A stretch of 64,000 nucleotides of DNA from Symsagittifera roscoffensis (lineage: Eukaryota > Xenacoelomorpha > Acoela > Convolutidae), in the NCBI RefSeq assembly GCF_963678635.1, contig NC_087070.1, forward strand, positions 51,194,514-51,258,513, given 5' to 3'. The notes below the pieces were generated by a model. That model did not search any database, was not told the origin of the DNA, and worked only from the letters and a program-made list of their open reading frames with translations. Shown piece after piece: positions 32,672 to 45,027 of this stretch. Positions within the stretch are counted from its first letter, which is position 1. The number at the start of each line of letters is the position of its first letter. A program made the position numbers and the translations under genes.

Positions 32672-34939
32672 TTAGATGGGGCTTTGTGGTATATTTGGTC
32701 TAGAATTTGGATTATTTGTGATTGCTAGGTTTCGGAAATTACGGGGAACTAATGATAATGAATGGTTTTGTGTTAGGGGTGGCAACTGTGGTGCGGTAGG
32801 TGTTATCTCTATATTATTGTGTTCTTCGTCGTAAGTGTTCTGTCTTGTGGATATTTTCGTGTTATATTCTTTTATTTGTGCATCTAGAAGTATTTTATTT
32901 ATTGATGATGAAAAAATTCCAAAAAATCCTGCAAACAGTATGCGTGCTACACTTGCTTGTCTGTTTACTTGAGTGTGTATAGCGCATGTGTTATAGATTG
33001 CTTTTAACAGTGAGAAAAAAAATCCTATAAAATTAAACATGGCGTATAAGATAGTTAATTTCTCTAAGATGTAATAGCGCCATCCTAAAAAAGCTAGAAT
33101 TTTGTTTTTTTAAGGTGACAAAACTGAAAATATTTATAGTTGAAATATCTCGTGGTCTGTATTTTTCACCGTTTAAATATATGTAGTCTTTGATATCTTT
33201 AAAATATCCGCTATAGTCTTGTGTATAAATATCTGCAAATCCTGCGGTTTCGGCAAGTTTTCTTAAATTCTGGTCAATTGATTGTCTTTGTATTGTGTCC
33301 ATTTGTGTTAATAATTCCTGAAAATGTTGTGTTCTAATGTGATGTTGGATATCTGATTTAGAATATATTCCAATTGACTGTAAATCAATATTTGGATTAC
33401 GAGCAATGGCTCTGATGCTTTCGGGTGAAAATTTTTTGAGTGATTGACTTAATGTAGGGTATGGTGTAAGGAGATAGTATTTATCATCATCGGGATTTAA
33501 TTGTACTACATTGTGGCTAATTTCTGATCCACATGGGACTGCGGTATCCCAAAATTATGTTCGGCTTGAAAGTGTGTCGACAAAATGTACTTTATTTTTA
33601 TAGAATATAGGGATTCTTTTATAACAACGTTTATCTTCAAAAACATATAGTGTTGATACTTTTTTGGTACAAGTATAAAACCATAAAAAGTTTCCTTCGT
33701 AATCTAGAAAATTTGATCTGTTTCCTAATAATAAGTATCCTGCGTAGGGTATTTTTAGTACTGCTAGTGCGAGTGATTGTAGGATTTGTGTCCTTTCCAA
33801 TTCGCATAATTGGTGAAGTGTTTCTAATTTGGAGAGTGACATTTCTTGAAAAATTCGACTAATTGTGTAGTCTAACTTCATATCTAAGTGAATATCGTAA
33901 TGAATATTACCGAAATGGTTGTTATTCATTAGTGATAGTTCTTGTAAACGTGTACTTCTACTGTCATGTGGCTTTAGTTTTCCACCAGGTTGACCTGTGC
34001 TTTTTTGAAATTTAACTGGTATTAGAGGGTGACGTGTGGCATAAGGGTCAAATTTTATTTTTCCAGTGGTCATGTCGAAACCTTTTTCGTATTCGACAAG
34101 TATTTCAGAGTATTGTGTTTTATAAAGTGGATTTCTGTATTTACATGCAAATTCTGTTTCTTGATAGATTTGGAAACGTGTTAATTTATTTTCTATATCA
34201 TGGATGTTTTTGAAATCAGTGCTTTGTTTACGAGATGGGTTCACTTGTTCGTATGGGATTGATTCAATAAAATATTTTTCGTGAAATTTTATCATTCGAG
34301 CGTGTATTTTTGCTACTTGAAAAGTTGTGCATGTATCTTCGGGAAACCAAACAATTGTTGCTTGGGTCCCTGTTGTAGGGTCACAATAACCTTGATCATT
34401 TTTGCAAGGTAATCTAATTCCTTGATAGATCATGGTGTTATCAGATAAATCTCGTGTGATTGTACTTTTTCGAGTTGTATTTCCCAATCAAAAAACATTA
34501 ATTGTTGATATCCTTTATTTTTTGTGTCTGCTTTGCAGTTTGAGGGGTCATTTATTCCAATGTGTGACATCCAGTGTTTATCGTTTATGTCATAAGTTAA
34601 TCTTCCGTGTGCGCCGTTATATGGATAATTTTTGTCTAATTTAATATGTCGTTGATAGCGTTCAAGTTCTGCTTGATTTACAGAATCGGCAAAGACTTGA
34701 AAGTTTACTAATTTTCTGTCTGTGTTTTTATTTCTTGTTAGGTTTAGTCTGAGTAATTCATTTTTACAATCATCGGGATTTAGATGTAAAAGTCGTTTTA
34801 TTTTACTTTGGTAGAACGATTCGTGGTCAAGTCGGTTTTTATTTCCGTTTGAAACTTGTGAACAATGTACTTTCTTTTCGGAAAATGTTGCTGTAAATTT
34901 ATTTCTTATGACTGTTGTTGCTCGGGCTTTTGAATACAA
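32672..34939 (-). pseudogene. Putative envelope-like glycoprotein, broken
   Basis: Located downstream of integrase, where env sits in errantivirus-like elements. Readable pieces are 34939-34430, 34487-33555, 33302-33033 and 33040-32672. Cysteines are frequent in the first two pieces. Near the C-terminus, 33040-32672 carries two hydrophobic segments (FNFIGFFFSLLKAIY and VARILFAGFFGIF) followed by a polar tail, as expected for a membrane anchor. Damage seen: a frame change around 34430-34487, a TAA at 33555-33557 and a frame change at a T-run near 33105. The fold class cannot be assigned by eye. It is called envelope-like on position, cysteines and C-terminal membrane segments. Confidence 0.5.
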
Positions 34940-35149
34940 TGTTGCTTTTACATTTGTAGTTTCTATAGCTTGTGGTTCTGTTTCGCATTGTGATACTTGA
35001 TTTATTGCATATTTGTGTAGTGTTTTTTGTTCGTTTTCTTCACAATCATAGTGTGTTACCTATTAAATCTTGGGGTCCAGTGCGAGGAGAAGGATTTGTG
35101 TTTTGGTCGGAAAATATTGGAAAAAAGATGTTTTGAAATGTTAATATTT

Positions 35150-36258
35150 TTAGAATATACATGTGTATGATAATCCTGAGTAAGGGTTATAAAATGTTAT
35201 GTAACCAATTGTGTTTTTCGTATATCTATCGTATTTGTATATTACTTCAGTGGTTATAAATGGTAGTGGTAGCGATTGAGCTGTTATATTTGGTGGATTT
35301 AATGGGTAGGGATGTTGAACAATATTATTAAGTTTGATCGTGATTTCGAATTTCAATTGGACACTATTTTGTTGAAGTATTTGAATATTGTGGTCACGAA
35401 TATCTTCGTGGATATCTTGTCTATATTGTAGTCTATTGAGTGACCAACTGTGGAGTCGGTTACTTTCTTGGTGTTGTCTAAATAATGGTGGGGTTGCTAC
35501 GAATGTGTTCCAATCTAGTCGTAAAGGGATATTTGTTGATGATTGTTCGCGATATCTAGAGTCGAGGTTATTTGGAAAATTTAAAGGGAAAAGCGTCGGT
35601 GAAATTTGACTTAATGATGGTGTTGATGGTAGTGATAATGTTTCTGGTATTGATGATAGTGTTGTATCCGTAGAAAGATCTATTGGGTCGTTTACTAAGT
35701 TTGGTTCACCTTGTGTATACAAGTGTGCTGTCCAATCTGGTAGTCGTGTTGTGGGATTGGGGGGGGGGGTTAAAGGGATTTTCACGTATTTGTTCAGATG
35801 TTGAAGTTGAACCTAAGTAATCTGAGGGTATACTTGAGGTGCTACGTTGTGAAAGGAGTGGGGGAGTTTCTGGTAATGTACTATTTGGGTTTTCTGAAGT
35901 AGTTGGTGTTGGTGATTGGGGTATATCAAAATGAACTCTAGGGGTTTGAAAACTTCTGTTTCGTCGTGGATGTATAATTTGTCTATTTATTTCGACTGTA
36001 TTTTGGTTTTGACTAATGTTTCTTATTCTGTTTAATTCTTGTGGTAATGTGGGGTACAAATTATATGTTGGTTCAATTCGTGTGGATGTTTGTGGGTTTT
36101 GGGTGGTTGTGGGTATTGCTGGATTTTCTTGCTGTGGGTTTTGGGTAGTTGTGGGTATTGCTGGATTTTCTTGGGATGATGTCGGTGAAGACTGATTTTG
36201 TGATTGTTGGTTAGCAATTTTTGAAAGTGTTCGATTGATTTTTTCTAGTGGGAAGATT
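35150..36258 (-). pseudogene. Ty3 element Pro/Ser/Thr/Asn-rich ORF, broken
   Basis: Open pieces 36217-36032, 36059-35706 and 35785-35150 in different frames encode a low-complexity Pro/Ser/Thr/Asn/Gln-rich region, then a more ordered C-terminal part containing ITIKLNNIVQHPYPLNPP. A run of about eleven G at 35759-35769 is one frame-change site. A 42-bp in-frame tandem repeat (36091-36132, 36133-36174) encodes 14 residues including NPAIPTTTQNP. It could be the N-terminal part of the envelope-like protein or a separate product. Confidence 0.45.
36091..36174 (-). repeat. 42-bp in-frame coding tandem repeat
   Basis: Two copies of a 42-bp unit starting TGTGGGTTTTGGGTRGTTGT differ at two positions and preserve the reading frame of the Pro/Thr-rich ORF. 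Confidence 0.85.
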
Positions 36259-36271
36259 TATATTTTTTGTA

Positions 36272-36433
36272 CTATTCTTCAATGAAAAGAATTAAAAGGA
36301 TTGTTGCTAAGGCGAATGTGACTATTGCCTTTTTTATACATTTGCACATTGTTAGTACTAGGGATGATAAAAATATGATGAAAATTACAAATAGTAAAAA
36401 AATATCTGTTCTACTAAAAATTGTTCGTACCAT
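36272..36433 (-). CDS. Small two-span membrane ORF in the Ty3 element
   Basis: 53 codons from ATG to TAG. It has two hydrophobic stretches, IFLLFVIFIIFLSSLVLTM and IVTFALATILLILFI, separated by a short basic loop with two cysteines (CKCIKK). No family is recognised. It directly follows another hydrophobic ORF at 36434-36673. Confidence 0.35.
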   Translation of the reverse strand: MVRTIFSRTDIFLLFVIFIIFLSSLVLTMCKCIKKAIVTFALATILLILFIEE

Positions 36434-36673
36434 TTAAATAGATTGTGAATTATCGTACCTGTGAATATAATCAATGATTTGGGAAAGTTGGAGATATATT
36501 TCAAATAGGGAGTAGAAAATTGAAAAAATATTGCAAAAAATTATTAAAATGATTATAAAAGCTTCAAAAGTATCAAATAGAAATATGAACAAAAGTTTGA
36601 ATAGTATGAAAAAGTTTATTAAAAGATTTAAAATGTTATTTTTTAAGATTTTGACTGTTTGAGAGAAAAGCAT
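36434..36673 (-). CDS. Small hydrophobic ORF in the Ty3 element
   Basis: 79 codons with a long run of Phe, Ile and Leu (two or three possible membrane spans: LLINFFILFKLLFIFLF and FIIILIIFCNIFSIFYSLF), ending in a polar tail. It lies between integrase and the Pro-rich ORF. AT-rich DNA makes such frames easily by chance, so support is limited to position and adjacency to a second membrane ORF. Confidence 0.3.
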   Translation of the reverse strand: MLFSQTVKILKNNILNLLINFFILFKLLFIFLFDTFEAFIIILIIFCNIFSIFYSLFEIYLQLSQIIDYIHRYDNSQSI

Positions 36674-37421
36674 TTAAGAAATGATTTCTTCGTCGAATAT
36701 TTTTTGTTGTTTGAGGCGAAATTCAAGTGTGGTCGAGTTATTTATGGATTTTTTGACAAGTGGGTTGAGTTTTGTGAAAAATTGTTGGGGGCTAATTTTA
36801 TGGTGTTTGGGAGGTCTTCTTTGCTTTATTTTTATTTGTCGGGTGATCTGGGGTATTTTTGAAATATTTGTACTTTAGGCCAAATGATTATGGTCCTTTT
36901 TTACTTTAGGCTAATTTGTTATTTTTGGTTGGAGGGTTTTTGAGGCCTGAGTTGGGAAAATATTGTTGATCTTTGCGTTATTAGATAGGGGAGGGTTGTA
37001 ATATTATGGTGGTATTTATTTCAGTTATCAAGTTTTAGCAAGTTGCTTATATTTGGCCTGGAGGTTGTAAAGTTATAGTTATACATATGCCTGGAGTTGA
37101 ATATCTTTCGGCTAATAGGTTGGTGTTAGAGATATTGAAGGTGGCGGATTTAAGTGAATCCTATTGGCTGAATTTGAACTAGAATTGTTGCGTGTTTGTC
37201 AGCCTGTTATTTTGAAAAATGAAAGTTCAAAATGATCCAGAGGTGCAAAGATTATTAATTTTTAAAATCAAAGTTGTTTTTGAAATTCAACTTTCTTTAG
37301 TATTTTAGATTGTGGGATGAATGTTTTGTAGTTTTTACGTGGTTGATTTCTAAGTCGTGATGATTCTCTATGTTCTGATTTTTCAACTTGTTCTTGTGGT
37401 GAAATTTTTTCAATCATTTTC

Positions 37422-38828
37422 CTATTTTTTCTTTCTTTTTGAGGTATTTTTGGGTCTGGCGTTTTTGTAGTGTTTTGAGTTGTGGTTGTGGTTTGTTTTT
37501 TGTTCTTTATTTTTTTGATGAACGTTGTGTTGTTCGTCTATTTCTTTTTCTGTATGATTTTGAATAACTTTTAAACCTGTGAAAGAATGTAATTGAGTTA
37601 ATTCGCGTAGTGCGTATTCTTTTGGGTAGTAGGGCAATAGATTGTTACGATGTTGAACAATTTCTTTTTTGGTTGAATCTGTGAATTTGTACGTTACGTC
37701 AGTGGGTTTGGCAATGATTTGGTATGGTCCTTTTCAAAGGGGTTGTAATTTTTTAGAGATTCCTTTTTGTGTAATAAATTTAGGTAGTAAAACAAATGTT
37801 CCAATTTTTGAATCTGTGGCAGGTGTAAAGCGTGAATTAATTTGGTCGTTAATATTTTGCCTTTGTAACAATTTCTTTGTTACTTTTTAATAAATTTTAT
37901 TGTGTTTTTTATCTCTATTTAAAATCCATTCGGTGTGTGTGGCGGAGGCTTATTTAAGAATTTGTGGGTGATGAAAATGATCTTCATCGTGTGTATGTAA
38001 AGGTAAGTTGTAACAAATTGATTCTTTATTCGGTTGACAATAACTTTGTGCATTTTAATGGGAATTTGCTGTAAACATAATTGGTTTACGTGGCTTTTGA
38101 TTAAAAACCATTTCGTATGGTGACATTCCTAAAATTGTCGTGATTTGTGAATTGTATGCTAAGGGAAATAATTTTACATCTGCTGACCATTCTGTGTATT
38201 TTGTATCATTTCCATTTATGATACATCGGAGATATTCTTGTAGTGAACGGTTCATATCTTCGACTAAACCGTTTGTCCAAGGTGCATGAGATGTTCGTGG
38301 TTAATGTTTGATGTTATATAAGTGGCATAGTGTGATGATTTCATTATTTATGAATTCTGTACCGTTGTCTGTAACTAAGATTTCGGGTAGTCCGAATTTA
38401 GCTATCCAATGTTCATAACGCGTCGTGTAGGCATAATAAGCATTACAATGTGGTACTGTGTTGAGTGCTACATAATGGGTAAATGCGTCAACAATGACCA
38501 TAATGTAGGAGTTTTCTTCAGAGGATGGTGATATTGGTCCTTTTGTATCGAATGAAATGCGATGGTTAAAATATAAACTTTGTCCTTTAAAATTTTGTTT
38601 TTGTGCTATTTGTTTTTGATTTGGATAAGGTTTGTTTAATTGACATATTATACAATCATTGCATAATACTTTTATCCAAATTTGTGCATTTGGGAAATAA
38701 AAGTTTTGTGTAAAGTTTGAATACGTTTTCTCTGATCCGGAGTGTCCTTTAGTATTTTGTGTATGTGAGATGTTAAAAGCTATTAATATCATACCTAAAG
38801 GAAGACAGGGAACTTTTGAATCAATCAA
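37422..38828 (-). pseudogene. Ty3 integrase
   Basis: One frame runs from the zinc-binding HHCC region (GHSG...CNDCIICQ) through the catalytic core (SFDTKGPI, LVTDNGTEFI and GLVED) to a C-terminal GPY motif at 37722-37730 and a Lys/Asn/His-rich tail ending at 37422. The three catalytic acidic residues are present. The frame is broken by a TAA at 38301-38303 and a TGA at 37734-37736 just before GPY. The GPY/F domain is characteristic of Ty3/gypsy and retroviral integrases. No chromodomain is visible. Confidence 0.85.
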
Positions 38829-39351
38829 ATTATATTCTAAAAGATCTGTATTTTCATTAATTGCTGTGTTATTAAATTTTCGAAAATATCGGAGGAGTGT
38901 TTTATTTCCTAAAATTGTGGTATCTGCTTTTACGGGCTTAATTTTGTATTTGTGCCATGATTTTAATTCTCTAATTACTGGGTCGAGATTTTGATATTGT
39001 TTTAAGAGTTCAAGTGTAACTTTATCTGTTGGGGGGAGAAAAATATTGTCAATTTCTAGTTTTGATAGGGGAATTGTCTCAAGTGGGTCATGAAGGTCAA
39101 AAACTTGATTTATTGTGTATTTTGAATCATTTGTTTGCGGTCCTGATAAATTTATTTTATCAGTTAAATTTTCTTTTTCGATTAACGGAAAAAGGTCTTT
39201 TTTATGCGAGTGGTGATTTATCCTTTTTGTTGGGTGTTGTTTTTTATCGATTGTGAGTATGGAATTGGTTTGAAAGTTGATGTTCCTAGTAAGTCAACTT
39301 CGTAGTGATTATTTTGGCAATCTAAGAAAAGTGGGAAATGTTGTAGATTAT

Positions 39352-39858
39352 TTATCTGTGATTGATCAATGTCCGTTTTACTGCATATTTGCATTCTAGC
39401 CGGGGTGATGTTTCATCTTTTGCGAGATAAAATTTAATATTTTGTGGTATTTCAACTGTAGTTTTTCGTGTGAGTAATTCAGGTGGCGTATTTCGACCTA
39501 ATGTATCTGGTAACGCAATTTTTTTTCCTGCTGTCCAAACTATATGTAAGTTTGCAAATTTCATTAGAATTAGTTGAAATCTATAAACTCTATGATTTGG
39601 ATTTGATTTTTGTGTAAAGAGAAAAATAATTGGTTTGTGATCTGTGAATAGAATTGTTGGGTGTTTTGATCCAAGTATCAGAAATTCATATTCTGTAAGT
39701 GTATAAATTATAGCTGTACATTCTCTCATTAGAGTTGAGAGACGTAGCTCTGCTTGAGTGAATAATCGTGAATTTGCTGATATAAGGTTCATTTTATTTG
39801 TTCCACTATGTGACTGTAGCAATGCTGCGCCGATGCCAAAATTTGAAGCATCGCACAT
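39352..39858 (-). pseudogene. Ty3 RNase H
   Basis: 168 codons with MCDASNFGIGAALLQ (first catalytic Asp), RECTAIIYTLTEYEFLI (Glu) and LFTDHKPIIFL (second Asp), the standard Ty3 RNase H layout, ending in a PDTLGRN stretch. It is separated from RT by a frame change near 40077, so this polyprotein cannot be translated as one piece. Confidence 0.88.
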
Positions 39859-40039
39859 TGCATAGAATGGTTGATTTGGATCTTGAATTGTATTTGAAAT
39901 TTGTTCAGTTAAAAGTTTTTTAATTTCTTCAAATTGTGTTTGATGTTCAGTGGTCCATTCAAAATTATTTTGTTGTCTGAGGATATTATAGAGGGTCTTA
40001 AGTATAATTGCATTTTATAAACATATTCACTTAAGAAAT

Positions 40040-42142
40040 TTAACATTCCAAGGAATTCTTGGATTTTCTTTTATTTGTTGGTGGCTGAAGTTTTTGAATA
40101 GCATCAATGCGTGATTTTAATGGAGTGATAGTGTTTCGTTCAATATTATGTCCTAAAACTTTAACTCGTGTTAGAAAGAAGTGTGATTTATTGGGAGCTG
40201 CCTTCAGATTTTTGTTCTGAAGTATTTTATGATACTGTTCTAAAACTGTAAACATTTCTTCTTTGGTTTGTGATTGCATAAAAACATCATCTAAGTATGT
40301 GATTGCAATTTTCTTGAGTATTAGTGGTCTAAAAATTCTACTCATAAAAGCTGAAAAAGCTGCTGGTCCTATGGATATTCCATAGAATAAGCGATTAAAT
40401 TCATATTGTTGATTTCCAATAACAAATTGTGTTAAACGTCGTGATTGTTCATCTAGTGGCATTTGGTTATATGCACTATTCATATCGGCGGTTGTGAAGT
40501 ATTTCCCATTTATCTTTGTCAAGATAACTTGTATTGGTTCAATAGGCCAATTGAATTTTGGTTCGTCAATTAGTGAATTGAGATATCTAGCGTCTAAAAC
40601 TATTTTTAGTGATTCGCCTTTTGCTAGAATGTTAACAGGGTTGATAAAAGTGTTACCTTTTGGTTGTTTTTCCTTATTTACTGGTGAAATAGTTTCGTAT
40701 TGTTCTAAAATGTCAAGTAATCTGTTTACCTTGTCATGTAAGTGAATCGGTACTTTACTGGCTCTTTGTTTTTTGAAAACTGCGTCGGGTTTTAACGGGA
40801 GGTGTAGTGATGAACTAATTTTTCCAACATCAAATTTTGATGTTGCGTAGACTGTTGAATATTTTAACAGTTGTTTTGCTAATTTATCAAATTCGGTTTG
40901 TGTAATTTGTGAATGTTCAAAATTAAACATTGTTAAAAATTTTTGTTGTTCTTTTGAGTAATTTGTTATATTGAACGTTGGTTTAAAATATGGTGTTTTT
41001 GTGAAGTAATCTGTGTTTCTTTTTTCATTACTTATTATATTATTTATGGATAATTCTTCGTCAAGAATTGTGGATTGGCAAATATTTAATAATTGGAGTA
41101 TATTATTAACGCGGTATGCTACTTCATTTATAGGTGAAATTGTAGCATTTGTTTCACAATATCCTAAAAGTCCTAAGGGTAATGTTACTTGATTTGGTGT
41201 ATTATTATACACGTGTAATGAAATGATGTCGGAATTCGTGTTTTTCGAATATTTTATGGATGAGATCGTAATTTTGAAAAATTTGTGAATAGGTTTAAAT
41301 TCGAAGTCTGACATAAAAAGCTGTTGTTTATTTTGACTTTTGTTATACTGGTGAAAATGTTTTATTGAAAAATTATATATATTTCCTGATAGTGGTTTCA
41401 GGTGTTTCCGTTGTTGATTGTAAAAGGGGTAAAATTTTGAGAAGAGTGGTGGTTGTTTGTTTAATCTTTGGAAGAATGTTAGGGCTGTATTTTTTGTTTT
41501 TGTGTACTTATCTTTGACTTGTATTTTACTATTTAGGATGTTGATTGTTGGTATATATTTAGATATAAATGGTATGCCAATGATATTGTGCTTAATATCA
41601 GTAATATGAAATATTTGTTTAAACGGTTTGTTTAAAATTTTGTTTTGTTCCATTGTTCTCGTGGGGAGAAAAAATAATTGGATTTTTCCATAATTTACTA
41701 ATGTTGATCCTTGTGCTGTTGCTAATTTACTAGAGGTTTCAAGAGGTGTTAAATTTGGATGTAATGTTTTGATTTCATTCCATGCGGGAATATTAATTAT
41801 ATTTGATTCTGCTCCTGAGTCAATTAAAAAATCAATTTCAAGATCTGGTGGTTGAAATTCTTTGTTTCTTGGGTTTTCTAAGAGAAATGGAATTGTCCAA
41901 ATTTTTTCATTGGGTTTTTTTTGTATATTTTGATGAATATGTTTTTTGTTTGAGCATTGTGTTTCGTCTTTTTTATCGTATGTATTTACCGTGTTAATTC
42001 CGTTTACTTCTTGTGTAGTTTTTGTAGTATCACTGGGTCCAATATAGTAATTGTGAAGGAGTTCCAATTGATTTTCATATATATGTGAGGTAAAAGGTTG
42101 TTCATATATGATAGGTTCATAGTCGTTTTCGACTGTTATCAT
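40040..42142 (-). pseudogene. Ty3 protease and reverse transcriptase
   Basis: 700 codons. The retropepsin motif FLIDSGAESNI is at residues 105-115. RT occupies about 465-690, with KIVLDARYLN, FTTADMNSAYNQMPL, FNRLFYGISIGPAAF and the YLDD catalytic box at 616-619. After KLQPPTNK the frame shifts within the usual Ty3 connector sequence and stops, and RNase H continues in another frame. The protease-first, RNase-H-before-integrase order is that of Ty3/gypsy. It lies downstream of gag with a frame change between them. Confidence 0.92.
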
Positions 42143-42233
42143 ATTTACAGAGATAGTATTATCTGTATCACTTTCTGTATCTGACGATTCACAGTTTATA
42201 TGATTTAGTTGTAGTTCGTTACTTCCTGTGTCA

Positions 42234-44218
42234 TCAATACCTGGGGGTCTGAAGTTGTTTCTTCATTTGTCTGCACTTGATTAAAGTGTCTTTGATGTTT
42301 TGGTGTGCTACTTCTGTATCGATGTTTAGAATCAGGGTAACGGTTATTATTTCTGTGTGGTGACTGGGAATAATTTCTGTATCGATTATTGTAACTTGAG
42401 TTTCGATTTTGTGAATTAATTCGTGATCTGTTTTGATAATCATCGTTTGATCTGTGATAGTTTGATCTATTATATGAATATTTTCTTGATCGATTGTTCG
42501 GGTAAATCTGATTTCGATTGTTTGAATAACTTCTCTTTCTATTATGTGAATAGTTTCTATTTCTGTTGTATGATGAGTTTCGTGATTGATTATTGGAATA
42601 GTGTCTTTTCCTTGGTTTGATTGGGAACTGGATCCAGAAACAAATTGTGTTGTATTGGAATTTGATCGTGAATAGTTATTTTGTTTTTTTTGGCTATTCG
42701 ATCGATTATATCTATTTTGTGAGGAATTTCGTGTATTTCCTCGTTCGGGTGAATTACCTCTATAACCTGAGTTATATGGTGATTGATTACTTGTGTAATT
42801 TGGGTTGTTCGGAAGTGGTTTTCCTGAACTGTTATTACTATATATATTTTTGTTTGGTAGATTTTGGTCTTTTTTCATTATTGATAGAACGATTTATTTG
42901 GTTCTTTGTGCTTTTGAGGTTTATTCTGATTGTCTTGTTGTTTTTGTCTACATTCGGAAATACTGTGTCCGTATCGTCGGCAATAATTACACCATTTTTT
43001 GAAGGATGGTTTGCCTTTAAAATTTGGATGTTTTTCGTAGATAATTAGTATTTCAGTGATTTTTTCAATCAGGTCTGTGTCTGATTCTTGTATGTTATTT
43101 ATAAGTGTAGTATTTGTTTCAATTCGATTAACATATTGTAGTTTTAGATTTTCTGTTTCTTCGAGTTTCATTGTGATTTCTGCTTGTTCTAGTTTATCTA
43201 CTAATTTTCAAAAATCTAAGTCTGGTTCTCAAATTTAGGAAGGATGAGATGCTCTCGTTTTTATAGCTATTTTCCTTAATTGAGGTGTTAAGGTCATCAT
43301 TAAAATTTCTGTCATTTTTGTGTTTTTATAGTCATGTGTATTAAGTGAATATGCTTTTCGAACTAGTGTTTCGATTCGTACTGCTAATTGTTTAATTGTT
43401 TCATTTGGTAATCTGCGTATTTTGTTGCATAAAACTCTTTGATGTTGTTTGTTTCTTACAGAATGAAACATTTTTGAAAATTCTTGTGTGAATTTTTTCC
43501 AGTCTGATTTTATTTCTATGGGTAATACTGAAAACCATTTTTGAGCTGCGCCATCTAATGTTGTTTGTATTAACGCTGTGCATCTATGTATCCAATTTTG
43601 ATTTAGTGGCGTATTAATTGGTTCGGGTCCTATATTTAAAAATAAATTTGCTGTTACTGCATTTAGATAATCTTCTACAGAATATTCAGGGTCTGTTCCT
43701 GTGAATACCATCAGTGGTTTATTGGATGCTATTGATGATCCACCTATGAGGTATGGATTCATTGTCATCTGTAGTGATTTTGCGGCATTTGGCTTTTGTG
43801 AAAAATTTGAAAGTCGATTTTTTGTTATTTCGTGTTGCTGAAGGTAATATGGAAGCGGTATTTCATTTTGAATTTGAGTTGGTTGATATGAATGCATTAA
43901 CATTGGGTTTTGTGGTTGTATTGGTTGAAAAGACTGTGTATTAAATGGGTTTTGTATATGCATTTGTTGTGGGTTTTGTATATCTGTTGGGTTTTGTGGG
44001 TAAATTTTCATATTTTGAGATGGTTGAGATTGTCGCGGTCTCTGTGTGCGATATTCTTTAGTATATGGTGCAAAAATATCTGGTTGGTGATAATCATCTT
44101 CCTCAGATGATAAATAGTTTGTATTATATGGTGTATGTTGTTTATTTTTCTTTTGTTGAAAGAATGGGTAATTTTCACTATGATCCTTTGTAGGTTGTGG
44201 ATTATCTGGAAATTTCAT
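42234..44218 (-). pseudogene. Ty3 Gag (capsid, nucleocapsid and polar tail)
   Basis: 44218-43235 begins with about 130 Gln/Pro/Asn-rich residues, then a capsid-like domain (MVFTGTDPEYSVEDYLNAVT, then WKKFTQEFSKMF) matching the retrotransposon Gag fold. 43171-42878 in the same frame carries a CCHC zinc knuckle, CNYCRRYGHSISEC. Three in-frame stops between 43235 and about 43205 separate the two. 42878-42234, in another frame, is an Asn/Ser/Arg/His-rich tail with many ETIHIIE-type repeats. Gag normally assembles the particle and packages RNA. Confidence 0.85.
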
Positions 44219-44453
44219 TGAAGTGGTTGATGTTTTTGGGAGATTCCAATAAAGTTTTTTTTTGGTTGGTGAGCATAATTATAATTGTTTTCTGCAAAAG
44301 TTTTTCTTGTGAATGGTTTTCGTGTTTTTGACGGTATTGTCATTGGTCTATACGTTTGATAGTCCATATGTGAATATTTTGGAGCAACCGAAGTTTTAAC
44401 GGTCGATTGTAAGGTTACTTGTGTTAGTATTGTATTTGTATTTCTTGGTGTTG

Positions 44454-44717
44454 TCAGATTGGGATGTATTGGTGAAATACTTTGTTGTGTAGTTGTTGCT
44501 GTGTTTGGACAATTTCTTCATCTATGAAGTGTGATGGTGTTTGAATATCTTGTTGTGTAAGATTTCTTGTTCCATTGAGATTTTCATTATGTATGACTGT
44601 TGAATTTAAGCTGTTATTTTGTGTTTCAGGTAAAAATGTATTATAATTTAATGGTGTTGCGTCAATGGTTAAGGGTATTACTTTTACATAATCTCTGTGG
44701 AAAGATATTGTACTCAT
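44454..44717 (-). CDS. Ty3 element ORF just upstream of Gag
   Basis: 87 codons, Asn/Thr/Gln-rich, starting MSTISFHRDYVKVIPLT. It may be an N-terminal extension of Gag cut off by a frame change, or a separate small ORF. No family resemblance. Confidence 0.35.
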   Translation of the reverse strand: MSTISFHRDYVKVIPLTIDATPLNYNTFLPETQNNSLNSTVIHNENLNGTRNLTQQDIQTPSHFIDEEIVQTQQQLHNKVFHQYIPI

Positions 44718-45027
44718 TGCTTGACTCGAGATATTTTGTGGAATATTCAGAAATGCTGGATGAGACCAGTCAGGGTCCCAAACGTAATCTGATTGTTCTG
44801 AAAGAACAGTGTCGTCATTGGTATTTTAAGGACTAAAATTTTTTCTTGCTTGTGAAATTAAATCTAAATTGTGGGTGAAAAATTCTAGTATAAACCATGC
44901 TAAAGTCTTTTGTAAATCATGCTTAGTGTTTTGTGAAACATCTTCTTTAGTGAAATTTTCGCGAATTATATGTAGAAATGTTGAAAATTATGTGATTTCA
45001 TTTCGTATTTTTGTATGTTTGGATGTT

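Noticed and set aside
42617..43048. 143-codon hydrophobic plus-strand frame (apparent multi-span membrane protein)
   Set aside because: Antisense to the Asn/Ser/Arg-rich Gag tail and zinc knuckle; the hydrophobicity is the complement of polar codons.
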